In this document: piece after piece, positions 9,596 through 18,732 of the stretch
How the letters are laid out: every line of letters begins with the position of its first letter
Numbering within the stretch: position 1 is the first letter of the stretch
DNA from: Candidatus Methanomethylophilaceae archaeon
GTDB taxonomy: Archaea; Thermoplasmatota; Thermoplasmata; Methanomassiliicoccales; Methanomethylophilaceae
Direction: 5' to 3'
DNA: 59,053 bases
NCBI GenBank assembly: GCA_017519045.1
Contig: JAFWTC010000078.1
Location: 1-59,053 of the forward strand
Made by a program: the position numbers and the translations under genes
Notes under the pieces: model-generated
Told to the model about the DNA's origin: nothing
The model's database searches: none
What the model saw: the letters and a program-made list of their open reading frames with translations, nothing else

Positions 9596-10793
9596 TGAAG
9601 AGCCTCCTTATCCTGGAGACGGACTCCTTGACCGGTATCTGCGAAGCGGCGCCCTTGAACGCGCCGGTCTCCTCCTTGAGAAGCCACAGCATGGGGTCCT
9701 CGACCCTTATCGGCGAGATGCCTCCCAGCGCGCCCTTAGGATCCGGCTCCGATCCGAGCGCGGACACGGCGAAGTACCTGTAGTTCTTGTAGTCGTTCCT
9801 GACCGCCACGGGGAACGTCCCTCCGCTTATGCGGTCCAGGTACGCCTCTATCTCGGCGCTTATCTGCCTGCAGTTCTCGTCATCGAACACCCCGTACTTG
9901 CGAGGGTTGTTGACGGCCGAGTCCAATCCCAGGAATACCTCCTCCTCGGCCTCGTTGGTAGGCTCCTTCAGAAGGACGTCGCACTTGGTCATCACCACGG
10001 CCAGCGGGATGTCCAGCTTCTTGTTCACGTTGACGCCCTTTCCGGAGCGGTACACCTGGCTTATCACCGACAGCGCCGTCGTATAATTCGCGTTGTTGCT
10101 GTCCCTGGCGCCTATCCTGTCCTTGACGTAGTCGAACTGGAGCGGATCCACCAGGAAGATTATCCCCGACGAGTTGGAGATGTACTTCTGGATTGTGTAG
10201 GCGTAGTCGTCCGCGGAGACGTCCTCCCCCGCGGTGTCGACGAAGAACAGGCCGGCCACCTTCCCGTTGTACATCTTCAGGGTGTATGCAAGGGGCTCGT
10301 ACGTCTCCAGAACCACGCGGGGGGTGGACCCCATGCTCTGCTTCTTCGTGAAGAGGGTGTTGGCGTACTTCTTGTTGTACAGGTCGTTCACCTTGGAGTC
10401 GATCGGGCTCATGGACCACTCGAACTCCCTGCTCATGTTCTCCAGCACCTTGATCAGGACGCCGATGTAGTGCGACTTCCCGACCGCGCGGGGGCCCACC
10501 ACGGCGAAGAAGTTCAGGTCCCACTTGTCGATCCCGTAGGGAAGCGCGTTGTGGCAGGCCGGGCAGAGCATCCTTCTCAGGGGGGCGCCGCACACGTCGC
10601 ACTTGGGGCTGCGCCTGTCATAGTTCCTCACGACATGGCTGGTGCGGGTGTAGGTCTCCAGGCCGTGGTATCTGGCATACTCGAGGTCCTCCTCCAGTAT
10701 GGCCCTCTTGCTGTGACCCACGTCTGTGCACACGTAATGGACATCGTCTATCCTGTTGATAGATTCGAAGCAATACGGGCAGATGAACGACAT
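9588..10793 (-). CDS. Zinc-ribbon P-loop GTPase (double-GTPase-like), first gene of operon
   Basis: 401 residues, starting at ATG 10793-10791. An N-terminal CPYC and a CDVCG...CPAC pair (residues ~5-80) form zinc ribbons. The GTPase domain follows: P-loop VVGPRAVGKSHY (~98-109), G3 FVDTAGED, and G4 VMTKCD. It resembles the DO-GTPase families predicted in bacterial NTP-dependent conflict systems. An AAATATAA box at 10814-10821 lies ~25 bases before the ATG, so the mRNA should be leaderless or nearly so. The gene heads a four-gene minus-strand operon (GTPase, GAP1, Hsp70-VWA, zinc-ribbon/FN3) and is divergent from the membrane GTPase. It probably acts as a switch controlling the other components. 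Confidence 0.8.
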   Translation of the reverse strand: MSFICPYCFESINRIDDVHYVCTDVGHSKRAILEEDLEYARYHGLETYTRTSHVVRNYDRRSPKCDVCGAPLRRMLCPACHNALPYGIDKWDLNFFAVVGPRAVGKSHYIGVLIKVLENMSREFEWSMSPIDSKVNDLYNKKYANTLFTKKQSMGSTPRVVLETYEPLAYTLKMYNGKVAGLFFVDTAGEDVSADDYAYTIQKYISNSSGIIFLVDPLQFDYVKDRIGARDSNNANYTTALSVISQVYRSGKGVNVNKKLDIPLAVVMTKCDVLLKEPTNEAEEEVFLGLDSAVNNPRKYGVFDDENCRQISAEIEAYLDRISGGTFPVAVRNDYKNYRYFAVSALGSEPDPKGALGGISPIRVEDPMLWLLKEETGAFKGAASQIPVKESVSRIRRLFNV

Positions 10794-10916
10794 ATTGGGG
10801 CATCGGCATTCGGTTATATTTGCCCTACGAAATCCGCCGCGTCCCCTGCGTTTTGCATCGGAGCCGGCCCAGGCATAAACTAATAGGAACGGTAGCGAAT
10901 ACCGTGCACGACCCCC
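10794..10916. promoter_or_regulatory. Divergent promoter between the two GTPase genes
   Basis: The 123-base gap carries AAATATAA (minus, 10814-10821) about 25 bases before the cytosolic GTPase start and CATAAACTA (plus, 10874-10882) about 35 bases before the membrane GTPase start. The shared control region supports joint expression of the two GTPases. Confidence 0.6.
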
Positions 10917-12302
10917 ATGAAGACCTTGAACGCCGTGGTATGGTACACCGGTTACGTCGTATCCATGATAATGGCTGGAGCCATCTTCCTCTATTTCTGG
11001 GACTACGAAGATCTCTACATCCAGATCCCCGTGGTCATAGGCGCCTTCGGGACCGTCGTACTCATCTGCCTCAAGGACTCCGGCAAATCGGATCTGGGCA
11101 TGCCGGAGGTCACGGACTATCCGGTGCCGTTCACCGGCCTGAGCAAGATGGTCGGGTACCAGATAGTCAAGCTGGGCAAGGCGGGCCTGGTGATGCTGGG
11201 CGCCTGCATCGTGGCCATGGAGCACGGGGTCGTGGTAGCCGTCATAATTGGCCTGATAACCGTCCCGATAGGCCTGTTCATGCTGATGATGGCCGTGTGC
11301 ATCGTTCCGTTCAGCCTGATATCCGACGGGCTGTTCCTCCTGTCGGCGTTCGTGGCCAAGTCGATAGACATGTCGCAGTACGAATCCAACACCCGCAGGT
11401 TCATATGCCCCGAATGCGGAAAGCTGTCCCCCCGCCCCACGTACGACGCCGCCGGAAAGCTCATCAAGGGCCTCAGCCCCAGCGAGAAGGGGATATTCCA
11501 CGTGGAGATGGAGCATTCGAAGGTCCCCTGCTTCGGGTCCAAGGGAAAGAGGAAGGACGTCCCCCAGTACTGCCCGGACTGCGGCGCGTCGGTATACACG
11601 AGGGAGGGGAAGCCCTGGGTGCTGACGATGGCCGGAGCGCCGGGATCGGGGAAGACCAGCTTCATAATGTCCGCGTCCGGAAGGGCGATCGGCACGTCCT
11701 GCGGAGGGAAGGCGACCTCGGTCAAGTTCTACTACTCCAGGGACGACGCCCTGCTTTCCGACTACCGCTCCGGGACCTGCCGCCCAACTCCGGAGGACTT
11801 CGCCTCTCCGCGCATCCTCCGCATAGAGTCTGGCCGCCCCACCCAGAGACTGATCTACATGAGCGACGTGAGCGGGAACTACTTCCTCCCGACCGGCTCC
11901 GAGATGGACCTCCAGCCGCAGTACGCGTACAACGACGCCATCGTGTTCACCCTGGACCCGACCCGTCCCTCCCCTGAGAGCACGGCCTACGACGCGTACG
12001 TCGGATTCCTGGAGAAGTACCGCCAATACAACAGGATGGACGCGTCCAGGAAGATCGCGGTCCCCCTGGCCGTGGTGATCACCCGCGCCGACAAGGCCGG
12101 GCCGTTCAGCGGCGTGGGCGAGGACGACCTTCCCGGAAAGCTCTCCGAGAACGGCTACTTCAAGCTCGTCAACTCGATAGGGAAGGACTTCTCCCTCGCC
12201 AGGTACTTCTCCTGCGACGTGTCAAAGGAGACGGGGTCCACAGACGCCGTGATGAGCTTCCTGTGCGAGAGGAGCGGCTTCGACGGAAAGGGATTCTTCT
12301 GA
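10917..12302 (+). CDS. Membrane-anchored zinc-ribbon P-loop GTPase
   Basis: 461 residues. The N-terminal ~150 residues contain about four hydrophobic membrane segments (VVSMIMAGAIFLYFW, IPVVIGAFGTVVLICL, GLVMLGACIVAM and VVVAVIIGLITVPIGLFML). A zinc ribbon follows (ICPECGKLSP, then YCPDCGAS). The cytosolic P-loop domain has AGAPGSGKTSF as Walker A, MSDVSGN at the switch-II position, and VITRADK as a G4-like motif. The second zinc-ribbon GTPase of the locus, it is divergent from the cytosolic one and likely ties the system to the membrane. The nucleotide could be GTP or ATP. Confidence 0.8.
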   Translation: MKTLNAVVWYTGYVVSMIMAGAIFLYFWDYEDLYIQIPVVIGAFGTVVLICLKDSGKSDLGMPEVTDYPVPFTGLSKMVGYQIVKLGKAGLVMLGACIVAMEHGVVVAVIIGLITVPIGLFMLMMAVCIVPFSLISDGLFLLSAFVAKSIDMSQYESNTRRFICPECGKLSPRPTYDAAGKLIKGLSPSEKGIFHVEMEHSKVPCFGSKGKRKDVPQYCPDCGASVYTREGKPWVLTMAGAPGSGKTSFIMSASGRAIGTSCGGKATSVKFYYSRDDALLSDYRSGTCRPTPEDFASPRILRIESGRPTQRLIYMSDVSGNYFLPTGSEMDLQPQYAYNDAIVFTLDPTRPSPESTAYDAYVGFLEKYRQYNRMDASRKIAVPLAVVITRADKAGPFSGVGEDDLPGKLSENGYFKLVNSIGKDFSLARYFSCDVSKETGSTDAVMSFLCERSGFDGKGFF

Positions 12303-12317
12303 TCATTGAATAAAAAA

Positions 12318-12340
12318 CCGGGCGGGACGCGCCCGCCCGG
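12318..12340 (-). terminator. Terminator hairpin for the lidless Hsp70 gene
   Basis: A perfect 9-bp stem (CCGGGCGGG / CCCGCCCGG) with a 5-base loop. On the minus strand it is followed by TTTTTTATTC, so it suits termination of the Hsp70 gene ending at 12349. It also lies just after the convergent GTPase gene. Confidence 0.75.
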
Positions 12341-12348
12341 GACGGCCC

Positions 12349-13926
12349 TCATCCGAGGATGGACCTTCTGGCGTTGCGTATCTGCTCGTCGGTGAGCATT
12401 CCCTTGGCGGACAGGGTGTGGCTCTTGGTTATGTCCCTGAACGTGCAGGTGCATATGATGTCCGCCTTCTCGTTGGCCTCGATGGAGACCTTGACGGGCT
12501 CCCCCGCGCGGCTGTCCGAAGGAATGTCCACGGTGAAGTGGCCTATCTCCTCGCACTCCTCCGGAGCGACCTCCTTCCCGGTCTCGGGGTCTTCGAAGTC
12601 GCTCTGGAATATCCTGATGGTTAGGCCGGTCTGGCCGTCGCTGTGGACGCAGTAGTCGCCGGTGTCGACTATGGGCAGGTTGCAGTTCCTGAAGATGATG
12701 TTGGAGATTATGTCCTTGTTCTTGCCCTCGTCCCAGACCATCACCCCCATCGTGTGGGACAGGACCTTCTCGATCTCGATGTTTCCGACCGACGGGGCGA
12801 ACTTGGCGATCTTCCCTTCGGCGGTCACTCCGGCCACGGCGCCCTCGATGTCCGTGACGACGTCGCGGGTGTTCTGGTAGATGGCGGCCCCGGTGGCTAT
12901 GGCCAGATCGGGGTCGTGGATGTGGATCTTGGGCTCGCAGGACGGGAAGGCTGCTATGATCCCGGCCTTGACCTGCGGCATGCGCGAGGACCCTCCGACC
13001 AGGACGATGTCGTCGATGTCGTCCATGGTGAGCTTGGCGCTCTCGAGGGCGCTCTCGACCTTCATGATGGTCGCATGGAGCTCTCCCGCGGTAGCTGCCT
13101 CGAACTCCTCCCTCGTAACGGCGTACTTGATGGTGGAGGTCCCGAAGCGCACCCCTCCCTTGACCTCCTTGAGGGAGCTGAGGGAGATCTTCTTGCCTTC
13201 GGCCTCGGTGGTGATGACCATGATCGCGTCCTCGTCGGCCTCCAGCTCCTCCATGGTGATGTCGCCGTTCTCGCACACCTTCTCCTTGATGATCTGGATC
13301 AGCGCGGCGTCCCAGTCCTTTCCTCCGAGGTTGCAGTCCCCGTCCGTGGAGATGACCTTGAACTTGTTGTTGTCCACCCTCATGATGGTCACGTCGAACG
13401 TGCCTCCCCCGAGGTCGTAGACGAGGATGTTCTTGAGGCCGGAGTTCTTGAGGCCGTAGGATATGGCCGCGGCGGTGGGCTCCTCGATGATGTTGACCTC
13501 CTCGAATCCGGCGATAAGGCCGGCCTGGCGGGTCGCCTCCCTCTCCTTGGGCCCGAAGTACGCGGGACAGGTGATGGTGGCGCTCTTGAGCTCGGCATCG
13601 GGGTATTTCTCCAGGAAATCGTCGACGAGCTTCCTGACTATCCTGGCGGAGAGCTCGATGGGCCCGTACTCCACGCCGCCGATGGTCATGCGCCAGGTAT
13701 CGGCCTCGCTCATGTTCCTCTTGACGGCCTCCACGACCGCCTCGGCGAACGGAGCCTGGTCCTTCGCGGTCTCCCCGACGCAGAACTCCCCGTTGTCGTA
13801 CGTTATTACGGACGGGGTGGTGTCGTGCTCCATGTTGTTCTTGACCACGATCGGCGCCCCGGTCGCGTTGATTATAGAAAGGCAGGAATAAGTGGTTCCC
13901 AGGTCGATGCCTATGTCGTATATCAT
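12349..13926 (-). CDS. Hsp70/DnaK-like chaperone lacking the helical lid
   Basis: 525 residues from ATG 13926, which has a strong AGGAGGT ribosome-binding site just upstream; in-frame Met codons further upstream have none. All Hsp70 ATPase motifs are present: IDLGTTYSCLSI, IIEEPTAAAISYG, VYDLGGGTFDVT and IVLVGGSSRMPQV. A beta substrate-binding region follows (HTMGVMVWDEG, IIFRNCNLPI, TIRIFQSD). The protein ends shortly after it (DEQIRNARRSILG), about 100 residues shorter than DnaK, so the lid and C-terminal tail are missing. It is monocistronic, next to the Hsp70/GTPase operon, and probably a partner or specialised paralog rather than the housekeeping DnaK. No DnaJ is in view. Confidence 0.85.
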   Translation of the reverse strand: MIYDIGIDLGTTYSCLSIINATGAPIVVKNNMEHDTTPSVITYDNGEFCVGETAKDQAPFAEAVVEAVKRNMSEADTWRMTIGGVEYGPIELSARIVRKLVDDFLEKYPDAELKSATITCPAYFGPKEREATRQAGLIAGFEEVNIIEEPTAAAISYGLKNSGLKNILVYDLGGGTFDVTIMRVDNNKFKVISTDGDCNLGGKDWDAALIQIIKEKVCENGDITMEELEADEDAIMVITTEAEGKKISLSSLKEVKGGVRFGTSTIKYAVTREEFEAATAGELHATIMKVESALESAKLTMDDIDDIVLVGGSSRMPQVKAGIIAAFPSCEPKIHIHDPDLAIATGAAIYQNTRDVVTDIEGAVAGVTAEGKIAKFAPSVGNIEIEKVLSHTMGVMVWDEGKNKDIISNIIFRNCNLPIVDTGDYCVHSDGQTGLTIRIFQSDFEDPETGKEVAPEECEEIGHFTVDIPSDSRAGEPVKVSIEANEKADIICTCTFRDITKSHTLSAKGMLTDEQIRNARRSILG

Positions 13927-14057
13927 TTCAGGACCTCCTATGCGGTGAGCGGAAAAAACCTGTCTCCGCATGTTTCCATATCGATATAGCGGTTTCGGAT
14001 GCCGGACGGCGTCCATTCTGAAAATATAGAAAAACGACAGGCGGAAGTCATAGAAGG

Positions 14058-14065
14058 TTTAAATA
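14058..14065 (+). promoter_or_regulatory. TATA box of rps15
   Basis: TTTAAATA lies about 60 bases before the rps15 ATG, which is preceded by a GGAGGATC ribosome-binding site. This is the clearest core-gene promoter in this part of the window. Confidence 0.6.
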
Positions 14066-14124
14066 CGGATTGCCCATAGGCCGCATTAGCCTCGCCGCAT
14101 AGACATGATTCGGAGGATCAGACT

Positions 14125-14580
14125 ATGGCAAGAATGCACACCAGAAGAAAGGGAAAATCCTGTTCCAAACGCCCCATGATTTCCGAGAATCCCTCGTGGG
14201 TCCCTCTCAACGCCACCGAAATAGAGGACCTCGTCGCGAAGCTCGCTAAGGATGGACTCGTCTCCGCCAAGATCGGGCTCGTGCTCAGGGACCAGTACGG
14301 CGTCCCCAGCGTCAAGCTCGCCACCGGCAAGACCGTCACCCAGATCATGGACGAGAAAGGTGTCAAGCCCTCTCTTCCCGAGGACCTCTCCAACCTCATG
14401 AGGCGCGCCATCTCCCTCAACGTCCACCTCAAGGACAACAGGGGAGACATCTCCAACAAGAGGGGCCTCAACCTGATCGAGGCCAAGATCAGGAGGCTCG
14501 AGCGCTACTACAAGAGGAACGGCGTCCTTCCCGCAGACTGGAAATATTCTCTCAGCAACGCGGAGCTCATGCTTAAGTGA
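14125..14580 (+). CDS. rps15: 30S ribosomal protein S15 (uS15, archaeal S15p/S13e type)
   Basis: 151 residues with the archaeal/eukaryotic S15 layout: a basic N-terminus (MARMHTRRKGKS), a long N-terminal extension missing in bacteria, and the conserved core around LNVHLKDNRGDISNKRGL and RRLERYYKRNG. It binds 16S rRNA in the platform of the small subunit. It precedes recJ by a few bases, a linkage common in archaea, so the two are probably one operon. Confidence 0.97.
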   Translation: MARMHTRRKGKSCSKRPMISENPSWVPLNATEIEDLVAKLAKDGLVSAKIGLVLRDQYGVPSVKLATGKTVTQIMDEKGVKPSLPEDLSNLMRRAISLNVHLKDNRGDISNKRGLNLIEAKIRRLERYYKRNGVLPADWKYSLSNAELMLK

Positions 14581-14585
14581 GTCAA

Positions 14586-15932
14586 ATGGGCGATCAGGTC
14601 CCTGACAAACTACTTACAACCTTATCAAAAGCCGCGGACGTCGTCCGCGGCCACGATTTCATCCAAGTATACTCCCATTACGACGCGGACGGCGTATCGT
14701 CGGCGGCCATCATCGCGAAGACCCTTCTGCGCATGGGAAAGGAGTTCCGCGTGACGCTTTTCACCACGCTGAACGACCGCGGAGTGGACATAATACGCGA
14801 CTGCAGGGCCGAATGCGTCATAATCACCGACCTCGGCGCGTCATACATAGACAAGCTGGACGAGATGCCGTTCGACATCGTCGTGCTCGACCATCACACC
14901 ATCATATCCGAAGCCAAGCGCATAGTGTACGCCAACCCGCACCTCTACGGCATCGACGGGATGACCTCTGGATGCGGCGCCACCATGTCGCTGCTCTTCT
15001 CGGTCGCCGTCGATGAGAAGAACTGGGACCTGGTGCAGGTGGCCTTCGCCGGCATAGCGGGGGACAGGCAGCACATCAACGGCCTCACCGGGCTCAACAC
15101 CTACCTCCTCGCGGAAGGGACCAGGCGCGGATACATAGAGGAGATGCCGGGCTCCCTGATACCCTCCGGGGACCTCATGACCCAGCTCTACCTGATGACC
15201 GACCCCTACGTCAGAGGAGTCAGCGGCGACAAGGAGGGCGTTGCGAAGCTCATGCGCGACGCCGGGATCTCCAACGGGAAGTCGTACATGGGCCTCACCC
15301 AGGAGGAGAAGAGGAAGCTCTCGTCGCTTCTGGCGGTCAAGCTCGTCTCCCAGGGAGTGCAGCTGTCCTCGATGTACGAGGTCGCCCGCAGCAGATACCT
15401 CCTCAAAGGCCTGAACATGGATGCGGAGGTCCTATCCGCGGTGCTCAACAGCTGCGGACGCGCCGGCATAGGCGGAACGGGCGTGGCTGCCGGAATGGGC
15501 GATTCCAGAAGCCTGGAGGCCGGCGCGAAGGCCGACAGGGAATCCGCCGCCATGGTCGTGGAGAACATGGTCGAGCTGGACCGCAAGGGCCTGAACCAGA
15601 TGGAGCACATCCAGTGGTTCGACACCAGCGACTCGGGGTTCACGGGGATGCTCTGCGGCATCGCGATGCAGTCCATCGGCGACCCGGACAAGCCCACCAT
15701 CGGGCTCAACATGTCGAACGACCCGGTCAACATCTCTTCCAGGGGCATGTGGCGCCAGCTCGAGAAGGGAGTGGACCTGTCCGTGGCCATGAGGGAGTCC
15801 TGCGCGTCCGTCGGAGGAGCCGGCGGAGGCCACAAGATCGCGTCGGGGGGATCGGTCCCCTCCGACAAGGTGGAGCAGTTCCTGAAGAACCTCGACAAGA
15901 AGATAGGGGAGCAGATCGGCTCCTCCATGTGA
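14586..15932 (+). CDS. Archaeal RecJ-like DHH-family single-strand nuclease/phosphoesterase
   Basis: About 448 residues. Motifs of the DHH superfamily are clear: YSHYDADGVSSAAI (motif I), VVLDHHT (DHH) and a C-terminal DHHA1 segment with GGAGGGHKIASGG. Archaeal members include GAN, the RecJ-like nuclease bound to GINS in the replisome, and other RecJ paralogs; which one this is cannot be decided here. The start is taken as ATG 14586. A GTG at 14577 overlapping the rps15 stop (GTGA) would add three residues. It is co-transcribed with rps15. Confidence 0.88.
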   Translation: MGDQVPDKLLTTLSKAADVVRGHDFIQVYSHYDADGVSSAAIIAKTLLRMGKEFRVTLFTTLNDRGVDIIRDCRAECVIITDLGASYIDKLDEMPFDIVVLDHHTIISEAKRIVYANPHLYGIDGMTSGCGATMSLLFSVAVDEKNWDLVQVAFAGIAGDRQHINGLTGLNTYLLAEGTRRGYIEEMPGSLIPSGDLMTQLYLMTDPYVRGVSGDKEGVAKLMRDAGISNGKSYMGLTQEEKRKLSSLLAVKLVSQGVQLSSMYEVARSRYLLKGLNMDAEVLSAVLNSCGRAGIGGTGVAAGMGDSRSLEAGAKADRESAAMVVENMVELDRKGLNQMEHIQWFDTSDSGFTGMLCGIAMQSIGDPDKPTIGLNMSNDPVNISSRGMWRQLEKGVDLSVAMRESCASVGGAGGGHKIASGGSVPSDKVEQFLKNLDKKIGEQIGSSM

Positions 15933-16899
15933 CGGGCACCTCGTCCGTCCTGAACCTCTGCCTGACCTCGGTGTCGGCGATGTCCATCCTGACGCCGGAC
16001 GAGTACATCTCGCTGCCCAGCCAGGCTATCATCGCGCCGTTGTCCATGCAGAACCTGCGGTCGGGGACGAACATCTCCGCGCCCCTGTCCTCGGCCATCT
16101 CCTGGACCATCTCCCTCAGGCGGGCGTTCTGGGCCACGCCGCCACCGAGGAGGACCTGGTCCTTCCCCGTATGGGCCATCGCCCTCTCCGTGACCTCCGT
16201 GAGCATAGCGAACGCCGTCTCCTGGACCGAGAGCGCTATGTCTTCGAGCGGGACGCCGTCCCTGTGGAGCGCCAGCGCCGCGGTCATCAGGCCGGAGAAC
16301 GCCACGTCCATCCCCTTGACGGAATAGGGAAGCTCGTGGTACCTGACGCCGTCCTTGGCCAGCTTCTCGAACACGGGGCCGGCGTAGAAACCCATGCCGA
16401 GCTCCCTCCCGAGCTTGTCCAGCATGTTCCCTATCCCGATGTCCTGGGTCTCCCCGAATATCCTGTAGCGCTCGGCGGAATAGGCTATGACCTGCGTGTT
16501 GCCACCGGAGGCGTAGAGAAGGACCGGATCGGCGCATCCGGTCAAGGCGCGGCCGATCTCGATGTGCGCTATGCAATGGTTCACGCCGACTATCGGGACG
16601 TCCAGATAGCTGGACAGCGCCCTGGCCGCCGTGGCGGCGACGCGGAGGCAGGGGCCGAGGCCGGGCCCCATGGAGAAGGACACCAGGTCGATGTCGCTTA
16701 GCCTCAACCCCGCCTTGTCCAGCGCATCGTTCATGACGCGGGCGACCACGTCGGCGTGGTGGTTGGCGGCCTCCCTGGGGTGGAGCCCTCCCTCCTTCGG
16801 CCTGAACATGTCCACCTCGTTGGCGTACACCCTGCGGTCCGAATCCACTATGCCGACGCCCAAGGTGTGGGCGGTCCCCTCTATCCCGAGAGTGATCAT
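15727..16899 (-). CDS. kae1: Kae1/TsaD-type tRNA t6A threonylcarbamoyltransferase
   Basis: Catalytic subunit of the KEOPS complex, which makes t6A37 in ANN-decoding tRNAs. The ASKHA-fold motifs are present: GIEGTAHTLG, the metal-binding HCIAH, ASGGNTQV and GGGVAQNARLR. The start is ATG 16899 (a GTG six bases upstream is possible), with a CATATTAACC TATA-like box before it. The homologous region ends with QRFRTDEVPVTWR at about 15,930. In fused Kae1-Bud32 proteins of Thermoplasma and Methanocaldococcus this is where the Bud32 kinase begins. Here no Bud32 follows: the frame has no stop until 15727 and runs ~200 bases antisense to recJ, adding ~65 low-complexity residues. Confidence 0.92.
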   Translation of the reverse strand: MITLGIEGTAHTLGVGIVDSDRRVYANEVDMFRPKEGGLHPREAANHHADVVARVMNDALDKAGLRLSDIDLVSFSMGPGLGPCLRVAATAARALSSYLDVPIVGVNHCIAHIEIGRALTGCADPVLLYASGGNTQVIAYSAERYRIFGETQDIGIGNMLDKLGRELGMGFYAGPVFEKLAKDGVRYHELPYSVKGMDVAFSGLMTAALALHRDGVPLEDIALSVQETAFAMLTEVTERAMAHTGKDQVLLGGGVAQNARLREMVQEMAEDRGAEMFVPDRRFCMDNGAMIAWLGSEMYSSGVRMDIADTEVRQRFRTDEVPVTWRSRSAPLSSCRGSSGTAPPCRRGPIPPTRSCGLRRLLRRTRRTPSWPRTGPLPSRAGATCPWKRC

Positions 16900-16997
16900 C
16901 GCCACCGGAACTTTGAGCGACGGTTAATATGTGTCGGACGCCTGGCTGGGAACAATGAGCAACCTTTAAATAACAAAACTCTATCCACGGAACCAGC

Positions 16998-17071
16998 GGA
17001 CTCGTGGTCTAGATGGTTATGACGTCGCCTTGACATGGCGGAGGTCGCCGGTTCAAATCCGGCCGGGTCCA
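16998..17071 (+). tRNA. tRNA-Val (GAC)
   Basis: A complete cloverleaf: acceptor stem GGACTCG / CGGGTCC, D arm TGGTCTAGATGGTTATGA, anticodon stem-loop CGCC-TTGACAT-GGCG with anticodon GAC, and T arm GCCGGTTCAAATCCGGC. Discriminator base A; CCA is not encoded. A CTTTAAATA promoter box lies about 35 bases upstream. Confidence 0.95.
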
Positions 17072-17297
17072 CTCATTCTTCACCCTATTCCTATAATGCG
17101 TTCTGCATTTACGAATTCCATAGAATCGGCAATTATTATTCGTTTTTGCAATAATATATCTACGAAATTCGTAATTTTTTGAACAATTGTATTAATAAAA
17201 TGATTTCTTACCACCCGGCATCGGATTGCGTTGAAATGTCGAGTATCGACCGATTCCGGCATGAAGCAATCACTCATGCTTGGCATGGAGAGATACA

Positions 17298-18728
17298 ATG
17301 AGCGATTTACTGACAATCATAGACGGAATGGTGGGCGTCTGGAACACCTACTTCTGGCGCATATCGTTCGTCTTCCTGATAGGGCTGGGCATAGTCTTCA
17401 CCCTGAAACTCAAGGGGATCCAGATCACCCATCTCGGCGACAACGCCAAGCTCGCCCTGTCCGGAGTGAGCGAGGGAAAGGGGAAGAAGAAGCTCTCCGC
17501 CTTCGAGGCCTTCTGCATAAGCATGGGCGCCCGCATCGGCGTGGGAAACATTGCCGGAGTGGCGACCGCAATCGTCACCGGAGGCCCTGGGGCCGTGTTC
17601 TGGATGTGGATCTTCGCCATCATCGGATCCGCCAGCAGCTTCATGGAGTCCACGCTGGCCCAGATATACAAGGAGCAGAAGACGGACGAGGGATACCACG
17701 GCGGCCCTGCGTACTACGCCACCAAGGGCCTTGGCAGCAGGAAGCTGGGGATCTTCGTCGCCCTGCTGCTGGTGCTGACCTTCGGCGTCGGATTCGTCAT
17801 GGTGCAGTCCTGCAACGCGTCCAACGCCCTGTGCGGGGCCTTCGAATTCGAGAACAACAACATAATCTTCGCAGTGATGATCGCCGCCATCGCCGCCTTC
17901 CTGGTATTCGGAGGATTCAAGGTCATTGCGAAGTTCTCGGCCACGATCGTGCCCGTGATGGCCGCCCTGTGGATCGTGTTCGCCATCATCGCCATGGCCT
18001 TCAACGCCGGCAACATCGGCAGGGCCTTCGCGATGATCTTCGAGAACGCGTTCAGCCTTCCGAGCCTCATCGGAGGAGGAATCGGTACGATCATCATCAC
18101 CGGTCTGAAGAGGGGCGTGTTCTCCAACGAGGCCGGACTGGGTTCCATCGCGAACGTCGCCGCCACCTCCGACATCAAGCACCCCGTGAGGCAGGGAAAG
18201 ATACAGTCCTTCGGAGTCCTCGTGGACACCCTCCTGGTCTGTACGGTCACCGCCCTCGTCGTTCTGTCCTACGGCAGCTTCGATTCCATCATGGCGTTCG
18301 GGGACAAGGGATCCCTCCTGGTCCAAGACGTCATCAGCAGCACCCCGCTGGGAAGCGCCGCGAACATCGTGATCGCGATCTTCATGTTCGTATTCGCGTT
18401 CACCAGCATGATCGGATACTACACCATGAGCGAATCCAACGCCAGGTTCATCAAGGACAACAAGCTCACCGTCAACATCGTGCGCATAGTGGTCATCGCG
18501 GCCGCCCTGATCGCCGCCATAATCGCGGACGTCACCATCGTGGACGACATCAGCGACACGTTCATGGCCGCTATGGCAGCGGTCAACATGGCCATAGTCG
18601 CGCTGCTCAGCAGGCAGGTGTTCGAAGCCTACGCGGATTACCGCAGGCAAAAGAGGGAGGGCGTCGAGGAGCCTGTGTTCCACAAGAGCGCCCTCTCGGA
18701 CCAGGACGGCGTGACAGAGTGGGAGTGA
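17298..18728 (+). CDS. Alanine/glycine:cation symporter (AGCS family)
   Basis: 476 residues from ATG 17298, with GGAG 8 bases upstream; a TTG at 17280 is less likely. Roughly 10-11 membrane spans. Family signatures are visible: GARIGVGNIAGVATAI and GGPGAVFWMW near the N-terminus, then GGPAYYATKGLG and FSNEAGLGSIANVAA. The family imports alanine or glycine with Na+ or H+. A short two-span membrane protein follows after 4 bases and may be an accessory subunit. The 17,072-17,297 gap upstream is AT-rich and probably holds the promoter. Confidence 0.92.
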   Translation: MSDLLTIIDGMVGVWNTYFWRISFVFLIGLGIVFTLKLKGIQITHLGDNAKLALSGVSEGKGKKKLSAFEAFCISMGARIGVGNIAGVATAIVTGGPGAVFWMWIFAIIGSASSFMESTLAQIYKEQKTDEGYHGGPAYYATKGLGSRKLGIFVALLLVLTFGVGFVMVQSCNASNALCGAFEFENNNIIFAVMIAAIAAFLVFGGFKVIAKFSATIVPVMAALWIVFAIIAMAFNAGNIGRAFAMIFENAFSLPSLIGGGIGTIIITGLKRGVFSNEAGLGSIANVAATSDIKHPVRQGKIQSFGVLVDTLLVCTVTALVVLSYGSFDSIMAFGDKGSLLVQDVISSTPLGSAANIVIAIFMFVFAFTSMIGYYTMSESNARFIKDNKLTVNIVRIVVIAAALIAAIIADVTIVDDISDTFMAAMAAVNMAIVALLSRQVFEAYADYRRQKREGVEEPVFHKSALSDQDGVTEWE

Positions 18729-18732
18729 TATC

